From NCBI RefSeq assembly GCF_004295125.1, contig NZ_CP036170.1, positions 2,420,501 through 2,484,500 of the forward strand: DNA of 64,000 bases. Direction: 5' to 3'. Of this stretch, positions 37,445-45,633 are shown in pieces. Under the pieces are notes generated by a model. It saw only the letters and a list, made by a program, of their open reading frames with translations, searched no databases and was not told the DNA's origin. The first letter of the stretch is position 1. Every line of letters starts with the position of its first letter. Origin of the DNA: [Clostridium] scindens ATCC 35704 (lineage in GTDB: Bacteria > Bacillota > Clostridia > Lachnospirales > Lachnospiraceae). A program made the position numbers and the translations under genes.

Positions 37445-37593
37445 AGGGGCCTTGCGACGATTATCGTCCAGATCGTATCGGCATTGCTTGCCTCATACTA
37501 TCTGTTTCACACCAAATCTTTTCGCTTAAGATCATTAATATATTTGGAAGTGAAGATGGGCTGTACAATGAATTAGCCGTACTGTCTTTTTGA
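37445..37593 (+). pseudogene. Fragment of a membrane protein (possibly MATE-like)
   Basis: From 37445 one frame reads GLATIIVQIVSALLASYYLF and a basic tail, typical of a membrane helix in a transporter. The sense continues in the next frame (FGSEDGLYNELAVLSF) to a stop at 37593. It has no start and no upstream partner, so it is a remnant of a deleted gene. The MATE resemblance is only an impression. From 37594 to 37715 nothing is coded. Confidence 0.35.
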
Positions 37594-37710
37594 ATATTCT
37601 TAAGTATGATAGCCCTGTGCTGCGTTCAGGATGCTGCGAAAAGAAGAATTCGGGAAAGAGAAGACAGTACTTGTGGAGGCAACATTGCAGCATAGTTAAA
37701 GCGGATGATA

Positions 37711-37749
37711 GAAAAAGACCCGGCAGCATGTTGGGCTGCCAGGCCTTTT
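37711..37749 (-). terminator. Terminator of hsp20 gene
   Basis: On the minus strand GGCCTGGCAGC pairs with GCTGCCGGGTC across a seven-base loop and is followed by TTTTT, a dozen bases after the stop codon. Confidence 0.75.
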
Positions 37750-37760
37750 CGTGAGGGGGA

Positions 37761-38180
37761 TTATCCTTCAATCGCAATATACTTATTATTTTCGATTGCC
37801 TTCATATCTTCACTCTTTGGCACGGAAAGTTTCAAGATTCCATTTTCAAATCTAGCCTTGATGTTGCTTTCCTCTACATTCTCACCGACGTAGAAGCTCC
37901 GGCTGCAAGAGCCATAGTAGCGTTCACGGCGGATGTACTTGCCGTCTTTATCTTTTTCATCCGTATTCTTATCTGTCGTTGCGCTGATGGTCATATAGCC
38001 ATCTTTAAGTTCTGCCTTGATATCCTTTTTGTCAAAGCCCGGCATATCAATGTCCAACTCGTAATGGTCCCCGGCATCCTTTACGTCTGTCTTCATTACA
38101 CTACTGGATGCATGCCTGCGGAATGGAAAATCCATAAAGTCTTCAAATAAACTATCTCCAAAAATACTAGGCATCAACAT
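37761..38180 (-). CDS. Hsp20/alpha-crystallin family small heat-shock protein
   Basis: This 139-residue chaperone holds unfolding proteins. The alpha-crystallin domain spans about residues 38-132 with YELDIDMPGFDKKDIKAEL and the conserved AxFxNGxLxL motif (ARFENGILKLSVPK). AAAGGAG precedes ATG 38180. A CIRCE operator overlaps its promoter, so HrcA control is expected; hrcA itself is not in this window. Confidence 0.94.
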   Translation of the reverse strand: MLMPSIFGDSLFEDFMDFPFRRHASSSVMKTDVKDAGDHYELDIDMPGFDKKDIKAELKDGYMTISATTDKNTDEKDKDGKYIRRERYYGSCSRSFYVGENVEESNIKARFENGILKLSVPKSEDMKAIENNKYIAIEG

Positions 38181-38234
38181 AAGTCATCTCTCCTTTTCTA
38201 TGTGAATGCTGTTTGTTTTACTTGTTCTACAAGT

Positions 38235-38277
38235 AATATAACAGATATAATTAGCACTGTCAATAGATGAGTGCTAA
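38235..38277 (-). promoter_or_regulatory. CIRCE operator and promoter of hsp20
   Basis: TTAGCACTG (38251-38259), nine bases, GAGTGCTAA (38269-38277) is a CIRCE element with one mismatch to the consensus arms; HrcA binds it. On the minus strand the -35 TTGACA (38258-38263) lies inside it, followed by 17 bases and TATATT (38235-38240). Confidence 0.92.
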
Positions 38278-38321
38278 TTTTTTAAAAAGCGGGCGACAAA
38301 ATTTGCCATCAAATATCTGCC

Positions 38322-38350
38322 TTGCACTTCTTCTCCAAAGAACTTATAAT
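38322..38350 (+). promoter_or_regulatory. Promoter of DUF3783-pcrA operon
   Basis: TTGCAC (38322-38327) and TATAAT (38345-38350) are 17 bases apart, 34 bases before ATG 38385. Confidence 0.65.
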
Positions 38351-38384
38351 AGAAACAGACTTTTTGGCGGAGGTAAAAACATAT

Positions 38385-38783
38385 ATGAAATCTACCGTAT
38401 TATGTTATAATTTGAAAGGCACGAAAAAGGGAAAGCAGATTGCCATGATCTTTGGGTTTCTTGGATATAAGATACGCCATGTGGATAAAGAAGAGTATGA
38501 GGTTCCCATAGGCGTACTGGCGGGGTCAAGCAGTCAGGAGCAGGAGACTGCGCAATATGAAGGAGAAGGTTTTCCGGAAGAGATGCTGGTCATGCATGCC
38601 GCGACAGAGGACATGCTAGACAAGGCATTATTCCTGATGAAGAAGGAGAAGTTACAGGTTGGACTGAAAGCCATGGTGACTGAGACCAACCAGGAATGGA
38701 CGTCTCTTGCGCTTCATGATGAGATACAGAAAGAGCATGAGTATATGAAACAGAGGAAGGAAGAAAGGAAACAGGAAGATTGA
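38385..38783 (+). CDS. DUF3783 family protein
   Basis: This 132-residue protein contains DUF3783 (KSTVLCYNLKG at the start, GFPEEMLVMHAAT and the FLMKKEKLQVGLKAMVT segment). The C-terminus is a charged helix. ATG 38385 is preferred because of GGCGGAGG upstream and because the promoter at 38322 would lie inside the longer frame. It overlaps pcrA by four bases, so the two are coexpressed. Function unknown. Confidence 0.8.
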   Translation: MKSTVLCYNLKGTKKGKQIAMIFGFLGYKIRHVDKEEYEVPIGVLAGSSSQEQETAQYEGEGFPEEMLVMHAATEDMLDKALFLMKKEKLQVGLKAMVTETNQEWTSLALHDEIQKEHEYMKQRKEERKQED

Positions 38784-41011
38784 GTATATACGATACATTG
38801 AATGAACAGCAGAAAGAGGCGGTGCTTCATACAGAAGGCCCGCTTCTGATACTTGCCGGGGCAGGCTCGGGAAAGACCAGAGTGCTGACCCACAGAATCG
38901 CATATTTGATAGAAGAGCAGGGAGTAAATCCCTGGAATATATTGGCTATAACCTTTACCAACAAGGCGGCAGGCGAGATGAGGGAGCGTGTGGACAAACT
39001 GGTAGGATTCGGCGCGGAGAGCATCTGGGTAAGCACGTTCCATTCCACTTGCGTGCGGATCCTCCGAAGACATATCGATCTGCTGGGCTATGATAATAAC
39101 TTTACCATTTATGACAGCGATGACCAGAAGACGCTGATGAAAGACGTATGCAAGCTGCTTCAGATTGATACGAAGATTTTTAAGGAAAGAGCATTGCTTA
39201 GCACCATCTCTCATGCCAAGGATGAACTGATTACGCCGGAAGAATTTCGAATCCGTGCAGAAGGCGATTTCAGCCAGAAGAAGATCGCTGAGGTGTATGA
39301 GGAATATGAGAAGCAGTTGAGGGCCAACAATGCCCTGGATTTTGATGACCTTCTTGTTAAGACGGTCCAACTCTTCCAGACGCAGGCAGATATGCTGGAA
39401 TATTACCAGGAACGTTTCCGTTATATCATGGTGGATGAGTATCAGGATACGAATACGGTCCAGTTTGAACTGATCCGGCTGCTGGCTTCGAAGTACCGCA
39501 ACCTGTGCGTAGTAGGCGATGACGACCAGTCTATCTATAAGTTCCGGGGAGCCAATATCAAGAATATCCTGAATTTTGAGCATGTGTTCGAGGATGCTAA
39601 AGTGATCAAGCTGGAGCAGAACTATCGCTCTACCAGCAACATTCTGAATGCTGCCAACGCGGTCATCCGCAATAACCGCGGGCGTAAGGATAAGACCTTG
39701 TGGACGGACAACGGGGACGGCGAGAAGCTGGAATTCCGCCAGTTCGATACGGCATACGACGAGGCGGAATATATCGTGGGAGATATCCGGGAGCATGTGG
39801 ACCGGGGCGAATGTACATACAATGACAATGCTATCTTATACAGGACAAACGCGCAGTCCCGTATCTTTGAAGAAAAGTTCGTGAACGCTAATATTCCTTA
39901 CAAGATCGTGGGCGGCATCAATTTCTACGCAAGAAGAGAGATCAAAGACCTGCTGTCCTATCTGAAGACGGTAGATAACGGCCAGGATGACCTGGCGGTG
40001 CGCCGTATTATCAACGTACCCAAGAGGGGAATCGGACTTACCAGCATTAACCGGGTGCAGGAATACGCCGTCCGGCATGAGGTGGGATTCTATGAGGCTC
40101 TGCGGGCCGTGGATCTGATTCCCAACATTGGCAGAGGGGCGTCAAAACTGGAATCCTTCGTGGCGCTGATTGAGCATTTTAAGACGGATGCGCAGGAGAT
40201 GAGCATTTCCAGACTGATGAAAGAGATTATTGAAGAGACCGGCTATGTAGAGAGCCTTGAGGCTGAAGACAGCGAAGAAGCAGAGGCAAGGATCGAGAAT
40301 ATCGACGAGTTGATGAGTAAGATCGTGGCCTATGAGGATACCTGTGAGGAAATGAATGAACCGTCCACTTTGAGCGGATTCCTGGAGGAGGTTGCCCTGG
40401 TGGCGGATATTGACAGCCTGGATGAAAATAGCGACTATGTGGTGCTGATGACCCTGCACAGCGCAAAAGGGCTGGAGTTCCCACATGTATATCTGGCAGG
40501 GCTGGAAGACGGAATATTCCCAAGTTATATGACCATTACGGCAGATGACCCGGAAGAAGTGGAAGAGGAGCGAAGACTCTGCTATGTGGGAATAACCAGG
40601 GCAGAGAAGGCGCTGACGCTTACCTGCGCAAGGAGCCGGATGATCCGGGGAGAGACGCAGTATAACAAGATGTCCCGTTTCCTAAAAGAAATACCCATGG
40701 AACTATTGTCCACAGGGGCGGTCTTTGAGAAGGAAAAAGAAGAACCCGCCAAGCAGGCAGCGTATATGCAGGCCAGGCAGGCATTTCGGACGAAGGCATT
40801 TACAGCACCTAAGCCGGCCAGACAGTTTGGCACTCCGGCCGGGGACGGACCAGGGTATGGCGTAGGCGACCGAGTGCGGCATATGAAGTTCGGGGAAGGA
40901 ACGGTAACGGCGATTGTGGAAGGCGGAAGAGATTATGAAGTGACGGTTGATTTCGACGGGCCGGGGACGAAGAAGATGTTTGCGACATATGCAAGATTAC
41001 AGAAAGTATAG
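38780..41011 (+). CDS. pcrA: ATP-dependent DNA helicase PcrA/UvrD
   Basis: This 743-residue superfamily 1A helicase acts in repair and removal of replication blocks. Motifs in order: Q-motif LNEQQKEAVLH, Walker A AGAGSGKTR, Ia FTNKAAGEMR, II VDEYQDTN, III GDDDQSIYKFRGA, IV LEQNYRST, V TLHSAKGLEF, VI ERRLCYVGITRA. The end (VGDRVRHMKFGEGTV) is the RNA-polymerase-binding Tudor-like domain of PcrA. The start is TTG 38780, overlapping the upstream stop. Confidence 0.96.
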   Translation: MSIYDTLNEQQKEAVLHTEGPLLILAGAGSGKTRVLTHRIAYLIEEQGVNPWNILAITFTNKAAGEMRERVDKLVGFGAESIWVSTFHSTCVRILRRHIDLLGYDNNFTIYDSDDQKTLMKDVCKLLQIDTKIFKERALLSTISHAKDELITPEEFRIRAEGDFSQKKIAEVYEEYEKQLRANNALDFDDLLVKTVQLFQTQADMLEYYQERFRYIMVDEYQDTNTVQFELIRLLASKYRNLCVVGDDDQSIYKFRGANIKNILNFEHVFEDAKVIKLEQNYRSTSNILNAANAVIRNNRGRKDKTLWTDNGDGEKLEFRQFDTAYDEAEYIVGDIREHVDRGECTYNDNAILYRTNAQSRIFEEKFVNANIPYKIVGGINFYARREIKDLLSYLKTVDNGQDDLAVRRIINVPKRGIGLTSINRVQEYAVRHEVGFYEALRAVDLIPNIGRGASKLESFVALIEHFKTDAQEMSISRLMKEIIEETGYVESLEAEDSEEAEARIENIDELMSKIVAYEDTCEEMNEPSTLSGFLEEVALVADIDSLDENSDYVVLMTLHSAKGLEFPHVYLAGLEDGIFPSYMTITADDPEEVEEERRLCYVGITRAEKALTLTCARSRMIRGETQYNKMSRFLKEIPMELLSTGAVFEKEKEEPAKQAAYMQARQAFRTKAFTAPKPARQFGTPAGDGPGYGVGDRVRHMKFGEGTVTAIVEGGRDYEVTVDFDGPGTKKMFATYARLQKV

Positions 41012-41028
41012 ATATAAAAGACGAAGGC

Positions 41029-41064
41029 GGTGCCGCTCTGGAGGAGACGGCATCGCTTTCTTGT
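41029..41064 (+). terminator. Terminator after pcrA
   Basis: GCGGTGCCG (41029-41037) pairs with CGGCATCGC (41050-41058) with one G-U pair, followed by TTTCTT. Confidence 0.65.
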
Positions 41065-41069
41065 GTCAA

Positions 41070-41515
41070 TAATGTATCCATGGTTTCTGAACAGCTGCCG
41101 GCTGTTATCAGAACCCTCAGCCTACGGTACAGTCTGCCGGATGACCTCCGACATAGGCTTCCTGAAGATGGTATAACTGGCTGAATGCCTCGGAATCCAG
41201 CAGCTGGGTATAGTTGATGGCTCAGCGACTCCAGCATTCCCATTTCTTTTGCGCAGGAAGTGCAGGAAGCATTCCACACATTTATAACGGTTAGTTCTGA
41301 TTGTGTGAAAAGGCCCTTGGAGTCCATCTCATATCCGCTCAAAGTCTTTAATTTTATGTTGTCAGAGTCTTTTTCCTGTGGCTGCTGCCGTGTGTCATTT
41401 TTTGCGGTTTCATTCTTCGCAGCGTTATTTGCCGGTGCTTTTTAGTGTCGGTGCCGGTTTTCGCACTGCAGGCAGCAGTGAAGATTATCGTCGCCATGAA
41501 AAGAGGAAAAAGCAT
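41070..41515 (-). pseudogene. Decayed thioredoxin-like (TlpA/redoxin) lipoprotein
   Basis: From ATG 41515 the minus strand encodes a lipoprotein signal (MLFPLFMATIIFTAACSAK, lipobox TAAC). A frameshift near 41440 moves to a frame with LSGYEMDSKGLFTQSELTV and INVWNASCTSCAKEM, the redox CxxC of TlpA-type reductases. Another shift near 41225 is needed to read TQLLDSEAFSQLY and AYVGGHPADCT. At least two frameshifts and an early end mean it is dead. Confidence 0.7.
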
Positions 41516-41658
41516 CCTTTTCGTTAAAAAAAGGTTACAGCCATACTGTAATAATAGAAGTTACAGAATGAGATGTCAATAGGTTTTTGAGAAAGTATGT
41601 GTCGGATAAAAATTATTGATTTTGGCATAAATATATAGTAATCTCAAAATGATAGTGT

Positions 41659-41664
41659 TATAAT
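41659..41664 (+). promoter_or_regulatory. Extended -10 upstream of small membrane protein
   Basis: TGTTATAAT with TG one base before TATAAT (41659-41664) lies 47 bases ahead of ATG 41712; no clear -35. From 41516 to 41650 there is no gene. Confidence 0.4.
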
Positions 41665-41711
41665 AAATACAATATTTGAACTTGCTATGATAGCAGAAAG
41701 GATGTGGGAGC

Positions 41712-41954
41712 ATGAGTAAAGTAGAGGATATCATTGCAGCAACAAAATTAAGCGAGCTGGTGAATAAAAAGGAAGAAGACAGCCATTGTAAGACTGTTCT
41801 TTGGATTTTGGCAATCGTAGGAGCAGTTGCTGGAATTGCAGCGATTGCTTACGCCGTATATTGTTTCTTTACACCGGATTATCTGGAAGACTTTGAAGAA
41901 GACTTTGAAGATGATTTCGACGATGATTTTTTCAATGATGATGATCAGGTATAA
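41712..41954 (+). CDS. Small single-span membrane protein with acidic tail
   Basis: This 80-residue protein has an amphipathic N-terminus (KVEDIIAATKLSELVNKK), one membrane helix (about residues 29-50, WILAIVGAVAGIAAIAYAV) and a tail made almost only of Asp, Glu and Phe. AGAAAGGATG stands upstream. I do not know its function. The layout, a cytosolic KLSEL-type helix and a very acidic end, is conserved-looking and not random. Confidence 0.7.
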   Translation: MSKVEDIIAATKLSELVNKKEEDSHCKTVLWILAIVGAVAGIAAIAYAVYCFFTPDYLEDFEEDFEDDFDDDFFNDDDQV

Positions 41955-42057
41955 GGGTTAACGGAATAGCCTGAGAACGCAATAGAGGAAGCAGGTTGGA
42001 AGCCTAACTGGTGTTAGAAGGGCCTCTTGCCTGCTTTTATCTTGGAAGGAGAAAAAG

Positions 42058-42993
42058 ATGGACGAGCAATGTTATGCACTATTGATAGATGCGGACAACG
42101 TATCTGCCAAGTATATCAAGCCTATATTGACAGAGTTGTCTAAATATGGGGTTATCACATACAAAAGGATATATGGAGACTGGACGAGCACGCAGAATTC
42201 CAGCTGGAAGGAAGAACTGCTGACCAATTCCATAACGCCAATTCAGCAGTTCAGTTATACCCAGGGGAAAAATGCGACAGATTCTGCCATGATTATAGAT
42301 GCCATGGATATTTTGTACACGAATGATGTGGATGGATTCTGCATCGTGTCCAGTGACAGCGACTTTACCAGGCTGGTAAGCCGCATCAGGGAGAGCGGAA
42401 AGATGGTGATCGGCATGGGTGAGAACAAGACGCCGGAGCCATTCAGAAAGGCATGTGATAAATTTACAATTCTTGAGAACCTGTTAAATGAGCAGGAGCC
42501 GGGAAGCCCGAAGACCGAGGATACCCAGGATACGCTGGGCCGGGAGAAGATCGAGATCGAAGACGCGATCATCAAGATGATCATTGAGAACCAGGACAGC
42601 AATAAGGCTACGGGCCTGGGCGAGGTAGGAAGCCGCCTGGTTAGCCTGTATCCAGACTTTGACGTTCGTAGCTATGGCTATAACATGCTGTCAAAATTCC
42701 TGGAGGAATTCACCAGAATTCAGCTGGTCAAGCATGGAAATATCGTGTCCGTAGCCTTGCGGGAAGACTGGGGTATGAAAGAAGACATTGACGGATATGT
42801 GGTTTATATTGTGAAGAAGGCTGGAAAAGACGGCATAGAACTCAGCACCCTTGGAAATAAAGTGTATGAAAAATATAAGGATTTTAAGATCAGCGATTAT
42901 GGATATGCCCAGTTGAATCAGTATGTTAAGAGCATAGAACATATTAAGGTGGAACAGGTCGGCACCATATTGAAAGCAAAATATATCAAGTAA
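42058..42993 (+). CDS. NYN-domain protein with OST-HTH/LOTUS repeats
   Basis: This 311-residue protein has an N-terminal NYN (PIN-like) nuclease domain (about 1-145) with the acidic residues of ALLIDADNV, NATDSAMIIDAMD and VSSDSDF. Two LOTUS/OST-HTH modules follow (about 165-235 and 245-311, each with a RSYGYNMLSKFLE or SDYGYAQLNQYVK repeat). NYN-LOTUS proteins are thought to bind and cut RNA; the targets are unknown. AAGGAG precedes ATG 42058, and rlmD follows after 20 bases. Confidence 0.88.
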   Translation: MDEQCYALLIDADNVSAKYIKPILTELSKYGVITYKRIYGDWTSTQNSSWKEELLTNSITPIQQFSYTQGKNATDSAMIIDAMDILYTNDVDGFCIVSSDSDFTRLVSRIRESGKMVIGMGENKTPEPFRKACDKFTILENLLNEQEPGSPKTEDTQDTLGREKIEIEDAIIKMIIENQDSNKATGLGEVGSRLVSLYPDFDVRSYGYNMLSKFLEEFTRIQLVKHGNIVSVALREDWGMKEDIDGYVVYIVKKAGKDGIELSTLGNKVYEKYKDFKISDYGYAQLNQYVKSIEHIKVEQVGTILKAKYIK

Positions 42994-43013
42994 GGATAGA
43001 GGAGAATTACGGC

Positions 43014-44396
43014 ATGAAAAATGGGCAGGTATACGAAGGAATCATTGAATCAGTAGACTTTCCAAATAAGGGGAAGGTATTCCTACCTGAAGAAGAAAGA
43101 TATGTAATTGTGAAAAATGGAATTCCGGGTCAGAAGGTCCGTTTTTCCGTCAATAAGATAAGAAAAGGAAAGGCAGAAGGAAGGCTGCTGGAAGTGCTGG
43201 AGCCTTCACCTTCGGAGATTGCTCCCTCCTGTCCTCATTTTGGACAATGCGGGGGATGTACTTATCAGAATCTTCCCTATGAAGAGCAGCTTAAGATGAA
43301 AGAAGCACAGGTGAAGGCTATGATGGATGAGGCAGTTGAGGGAGATTACTGCTGGGAAGGAATCATGCCGAGCCCTGTAAAGGAGGCCTACCGCAATAAG
43401 ATGGAATTCTCGTTTGGCGATGAGTATAAGGATGGGCCGCTGGCTTTGGGAATGCATAAAAGAGGCAGTTTCCATGATATTGTGAATGTAATGGAATGCC
43501 GAATCGTAGATGAAGACTATCGGAAAATATTGGCATGTACCCTGGGTTTTGCCAGAGAGACGGGGCTTCCTTACTACCATCGTATGCGCCATATAGGATA
43601 TTTCCGTCATCTGCTGGTCAGAAAGGCCGTAAAGACCGGGGAGATCCTGATCGATATCGTGACAACGACAGAACATAACTTTATTGAAGAAGCAGGTGGA
43701 AATCAGTGGGTCAGCCAACTGCTTTCTCTTGAACTGGACGGAAAGATCGCCGGCATACTGCATACGAAGAACGATAGCCTAGCGGACGTGGTAAAGGATG
43801 ATGGGACCGAGATTCTTTACGGGCAGGACTTTTTCTATGAAGAACTGCTGGGACTGAAATTCAAGATTACGCCATTTTCCTTCTTCCAGACCAATTCCCT
43901 TGGGGCGGAGGTTCTATATGAGAAGACCAGGGAGTATATCGGAGAGACCAAAGACAAGGTTCTCTTTGATCTGTACAGCGGGACAGGTACCATTGCCCAG
44001 ATCGTGGCTCCTGTGGCAAAGAAGGTCGTAGGCGTGGAGATTGTCGAGGAGGCGGTGGAGGCTGCAAGGGAAAATGCGGCGCTAAATGGCCTGGATAATT
44101 GTACCTTCTGGGCAGGAGACGTTTTGAAGGTCATCGACGAACTGGGCGAGGTGCCGGATGTTATTATCCTTGACCCGCCAAGAGACGGCGTACATCCCAA
44201 GGCGCTTGAGAAAATTACCAACTTTGGCGTGGAGCGGATGGTGTATATTGCATGCAAGCCTACCAGTCTGGCCAGGGATCTGGAGATGCTACAGGGGAGA
44301 GGATACCGGGTGGAACGGATGGGATGCGTGGATCTCTTTCCCGGGACAGTGCATGTTGAGACCGTAGTCTTGATGTCAAGGGTTAAGGATAAATAG
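43014..44396 (+). CDS. rlmD: 23S rRNA (uracil-C5)-methyltransferase, RlmD/RumA family
   Basis: This 460-residue SAM-dependent enzyme makes 5-methyluridine in 23S rRNA (or tRNA in some Firmicutes). It has an N-terminal TRAM-like domain, the [4Fe-4S] cysteines in CPHFGQCGGCTYQ, the SAM site FDLYSGTGTIAQ, LDPPRDGVHP, and the catalytic cysteine in YIACKPTSLARD. The gene is intact. Its 3' end is the left border of a mobile region; rlmD/rumA is a known insertion site for integrative elements. Confidence 0.93.
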   Translation: MKNGQVYEGIIESVDFPNKGKVFLPEEERYVIVKNGIPGQKVRFSVNKIRKGKAEGRLLEVLEPSPSEIAPSCPHFGQCGGCTYQNLPYEEQLKMKEAQVKAMMDEAVEGDYCWEGIMPSPVKEAYRNKMEFSFGDEYKDGPLALGMHKRGSFHDIVNVMECRIVDEDYRKILACTLGFARETGLPYYHRMRHIGYFRHLLVRKAVKTGEILIDIVTTTEHNFIEEAGGNQWVSQLLSLELDGKIAGILHTKNDSLADVVKDDGTEILYGQDFFYEELLGLKFKITPFSFFQTNSLGAEVLYEKTREYIGETKDKVLFDLYSGTGTIAQIVAPVAKKVVGVEIVEEAVEAARENAALNGLDNCTFWAGDVLKVIDELGEVPDVIILDPPRDGVHPKALEKITNFGVERMVYIACKPTSLARDLEMLQGRGYRVERMGCVDLFPGTVHVETVVLMSRVKDK

Positions 44397-44404
44397 CCCT
44401 GAAA

Positions 44405-44437
44405 AGCCTTGATTTCAAGCCATTCTGGGTATTTGGC
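44405..44437 (+). other. Possible attachment-site sequence next to rlmD
   Basis: GCCTTGATTTCAAG (44408-44421) holds the near-palindrome CTTGA/TCAAG. A closely similar stretch, GCCTTGTTTTCAAG, occurs at 57820-57833 in the same orientation, and both are followed after a short gap by TTCTGGG or TTTTGGG. Together they could be traces of attachment sites of the element between them. This is inference. Confidence 0.3.
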
Positions 44438-44529
44438 ATCAGGAGCCGAAGCCTAAGAAGAACTCTCTGTGAGAACTTATCGACCGCACCGGCTCGGAGA
44501 CGATTTTGATGATTTTCACATAGTTTAGG

Positions 44530-44600
44530 CTGTGAGTTAGATGTCAGAAATTGAGTTAGTGAATTAGATGTTTTTTGCCGCTGAGTGAGCGGATTGGATG
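44530..44600 (+). repeat. Three imperfect direct repeats upstream of RES gene
   Basis: Copies of the pattern TGAGTTAG...AGATGT occur at about 44530, 44551 and 44582, each ending in (A/G)GATGT. They form an iteron-like array within the 200-base gap after rlmD and directly precede the RES gene start. They may be an operator, or low-complexity sequence at the element end. Confidence 0.35.
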
Positions 44601-45488
44601 TTAAGGAGAATTGGTGCTTTGGGACAGATATTTGATTTTTGTGACATTGAAAAAAGTGAAAAATCAATAAAGAGAACATGGCAGGAGTTCAGAAATGCAC
44701 TTTCCAGAGGAGAGTTTTCTTTTAATGATATTGCATCAGCAAAGAAAAACACATTTCTGAAAGTTTATGATGACTTGTTTAATAAGAATGTTGGAATAGA
44801 ATATAATACAGTTTTAGTTTCAGAGCTTGAAAATTATTGCGTAGGGAGAGGTACAGTTCTTGGAGAAGATGAGAATCCTGATTTTGAGCGTTTTATTCCG
44901 AAGAAAGAATTTATAAAGTCAGATAATAGATTTAGTCCTACGGGAGTAGAATGGCTGTATTTAGCAATAGGAAAAGAGGCAGATATACATGAATGTGCAC
45001 AGGCGGAATGTCGGGCTAAATTAAATGATAGGTTTGGTTTTTGTCATTTTCAATTTAACGCCAATAGCACTTCGCTTAAATTAGTTAATTTAACAATCGC
45101 AGATGAAACGACATATATAGCACTGAATGATGGCTTGGAGGCTTATGGTCAGAAACAGGTTAAGAAAGGTATCAAAAAAGCTAAAGCATTAGGATTTATT
45201 CCAAGGAATAATGTGAATGTTGAGGAGTTTAAAAAGCTGTTCACTAAATGGGCAGTGTATACTTACTCAAAATTGCTTTCAGAACAGATATTTGAGCCAC
45301 TTGATGAAAATGATGATAAAAGTTTGATGTATTTACCTTTTCAAACGATGGCTCAGTATTATATTTCGTTAGGATACGCTGGAATTATTTATGGTAGTAC
45401 GGTTTCTAAGACTGGTAAGAATATAGTTTTGTTTGATAAGACAATGGCTCATCCAACAGGTTCCATTGAAGATTATAGAATTATATGA
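44598..45488 (+). CDS. RES-domain protein (NAD-degrading toxin family) with N-terminal extension
   Basis: This 296-residue protein ends in a RES domain (about 95-296): the hallmark Arg is R111 in NRFSPTG, followed by WLYLAIG, a Glu at 132 or 137 in HECAQAECR, and the serine of YAGIIYGSTVSKTGKN. RES toxins degrade NAD. Canonical ones are ~150-200 residues with a Xre antitoxin; here there is a ~95-residue extension of unknown fold and no Xre gene nearby. ATG 44598 is in frame, but TTG 44619 with AAGGAG upstream may be the real start. It is A/T-rich compared with rlmD, suggesting transfer. Confidence 0.72.
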   Translation: MLRRIGALGQIFDFCDIEKSEKSIKRTWQEFRNALSRGEFSFNDIASAKKNTFLKVYDDLFNKNVGIEYNTVLVSELENYCVGRGTVLGEDENPDFERFIPKKEFIKSDNRFSPTGVEWLYLAIGKEADIHECAQAECRAKLNDRFGFCHFQFNANSTSLKLVNLTIADETTYIALNDGLEAYGQKQVKKGIKKAKALGFIPRNNVNVEEFKKLFTKWAVYTYSKLLSEQIFEPLDENDDKSLMYLPFQTMAQYYISLGYAGIIYGSTVSKTGKNIVLFDKTMAHPTGSIEDYRII

Positions 45489-45541
45489 TTCGCGATTTTT
45501 ACAAAGCCTCCTAAGAATAAACAATAGGGGGTATTACGATT

Positions 45542-45613
45542 ATGCGATGTGGATGTGATAGCAGTAGACGTCGTTCGATCTATTATCTGCCGGAAAGCTG
45601 CGCGGAGAAATAA
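45542..45613 (+). CDS. Possible 23-residue Cys/Arg-rich small protein
   Basis: Between the RES gene and the next gene, ATG 45542 opens a 23-codon frame preceded by AGGGGG. The peptide starts MRCGCDSSRRRS and has three cysteines. It ends 20 bases before the TTG start of the downstream gene. It may be a real small protein of the same operon or a leader peptide. Confidence 0.35.
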   Translation: MRCGCDSSRRRSIYYLPESCAEK

Positions 45614-45633
45614 AAGTTTGGAGGTGGGCTTTA

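Noticed and set aside
44383-44679. Minus-strand ORF between rlmD and the RES gene
   Set aside because: It spans repeats and the putative attachment sequence; no start signal.
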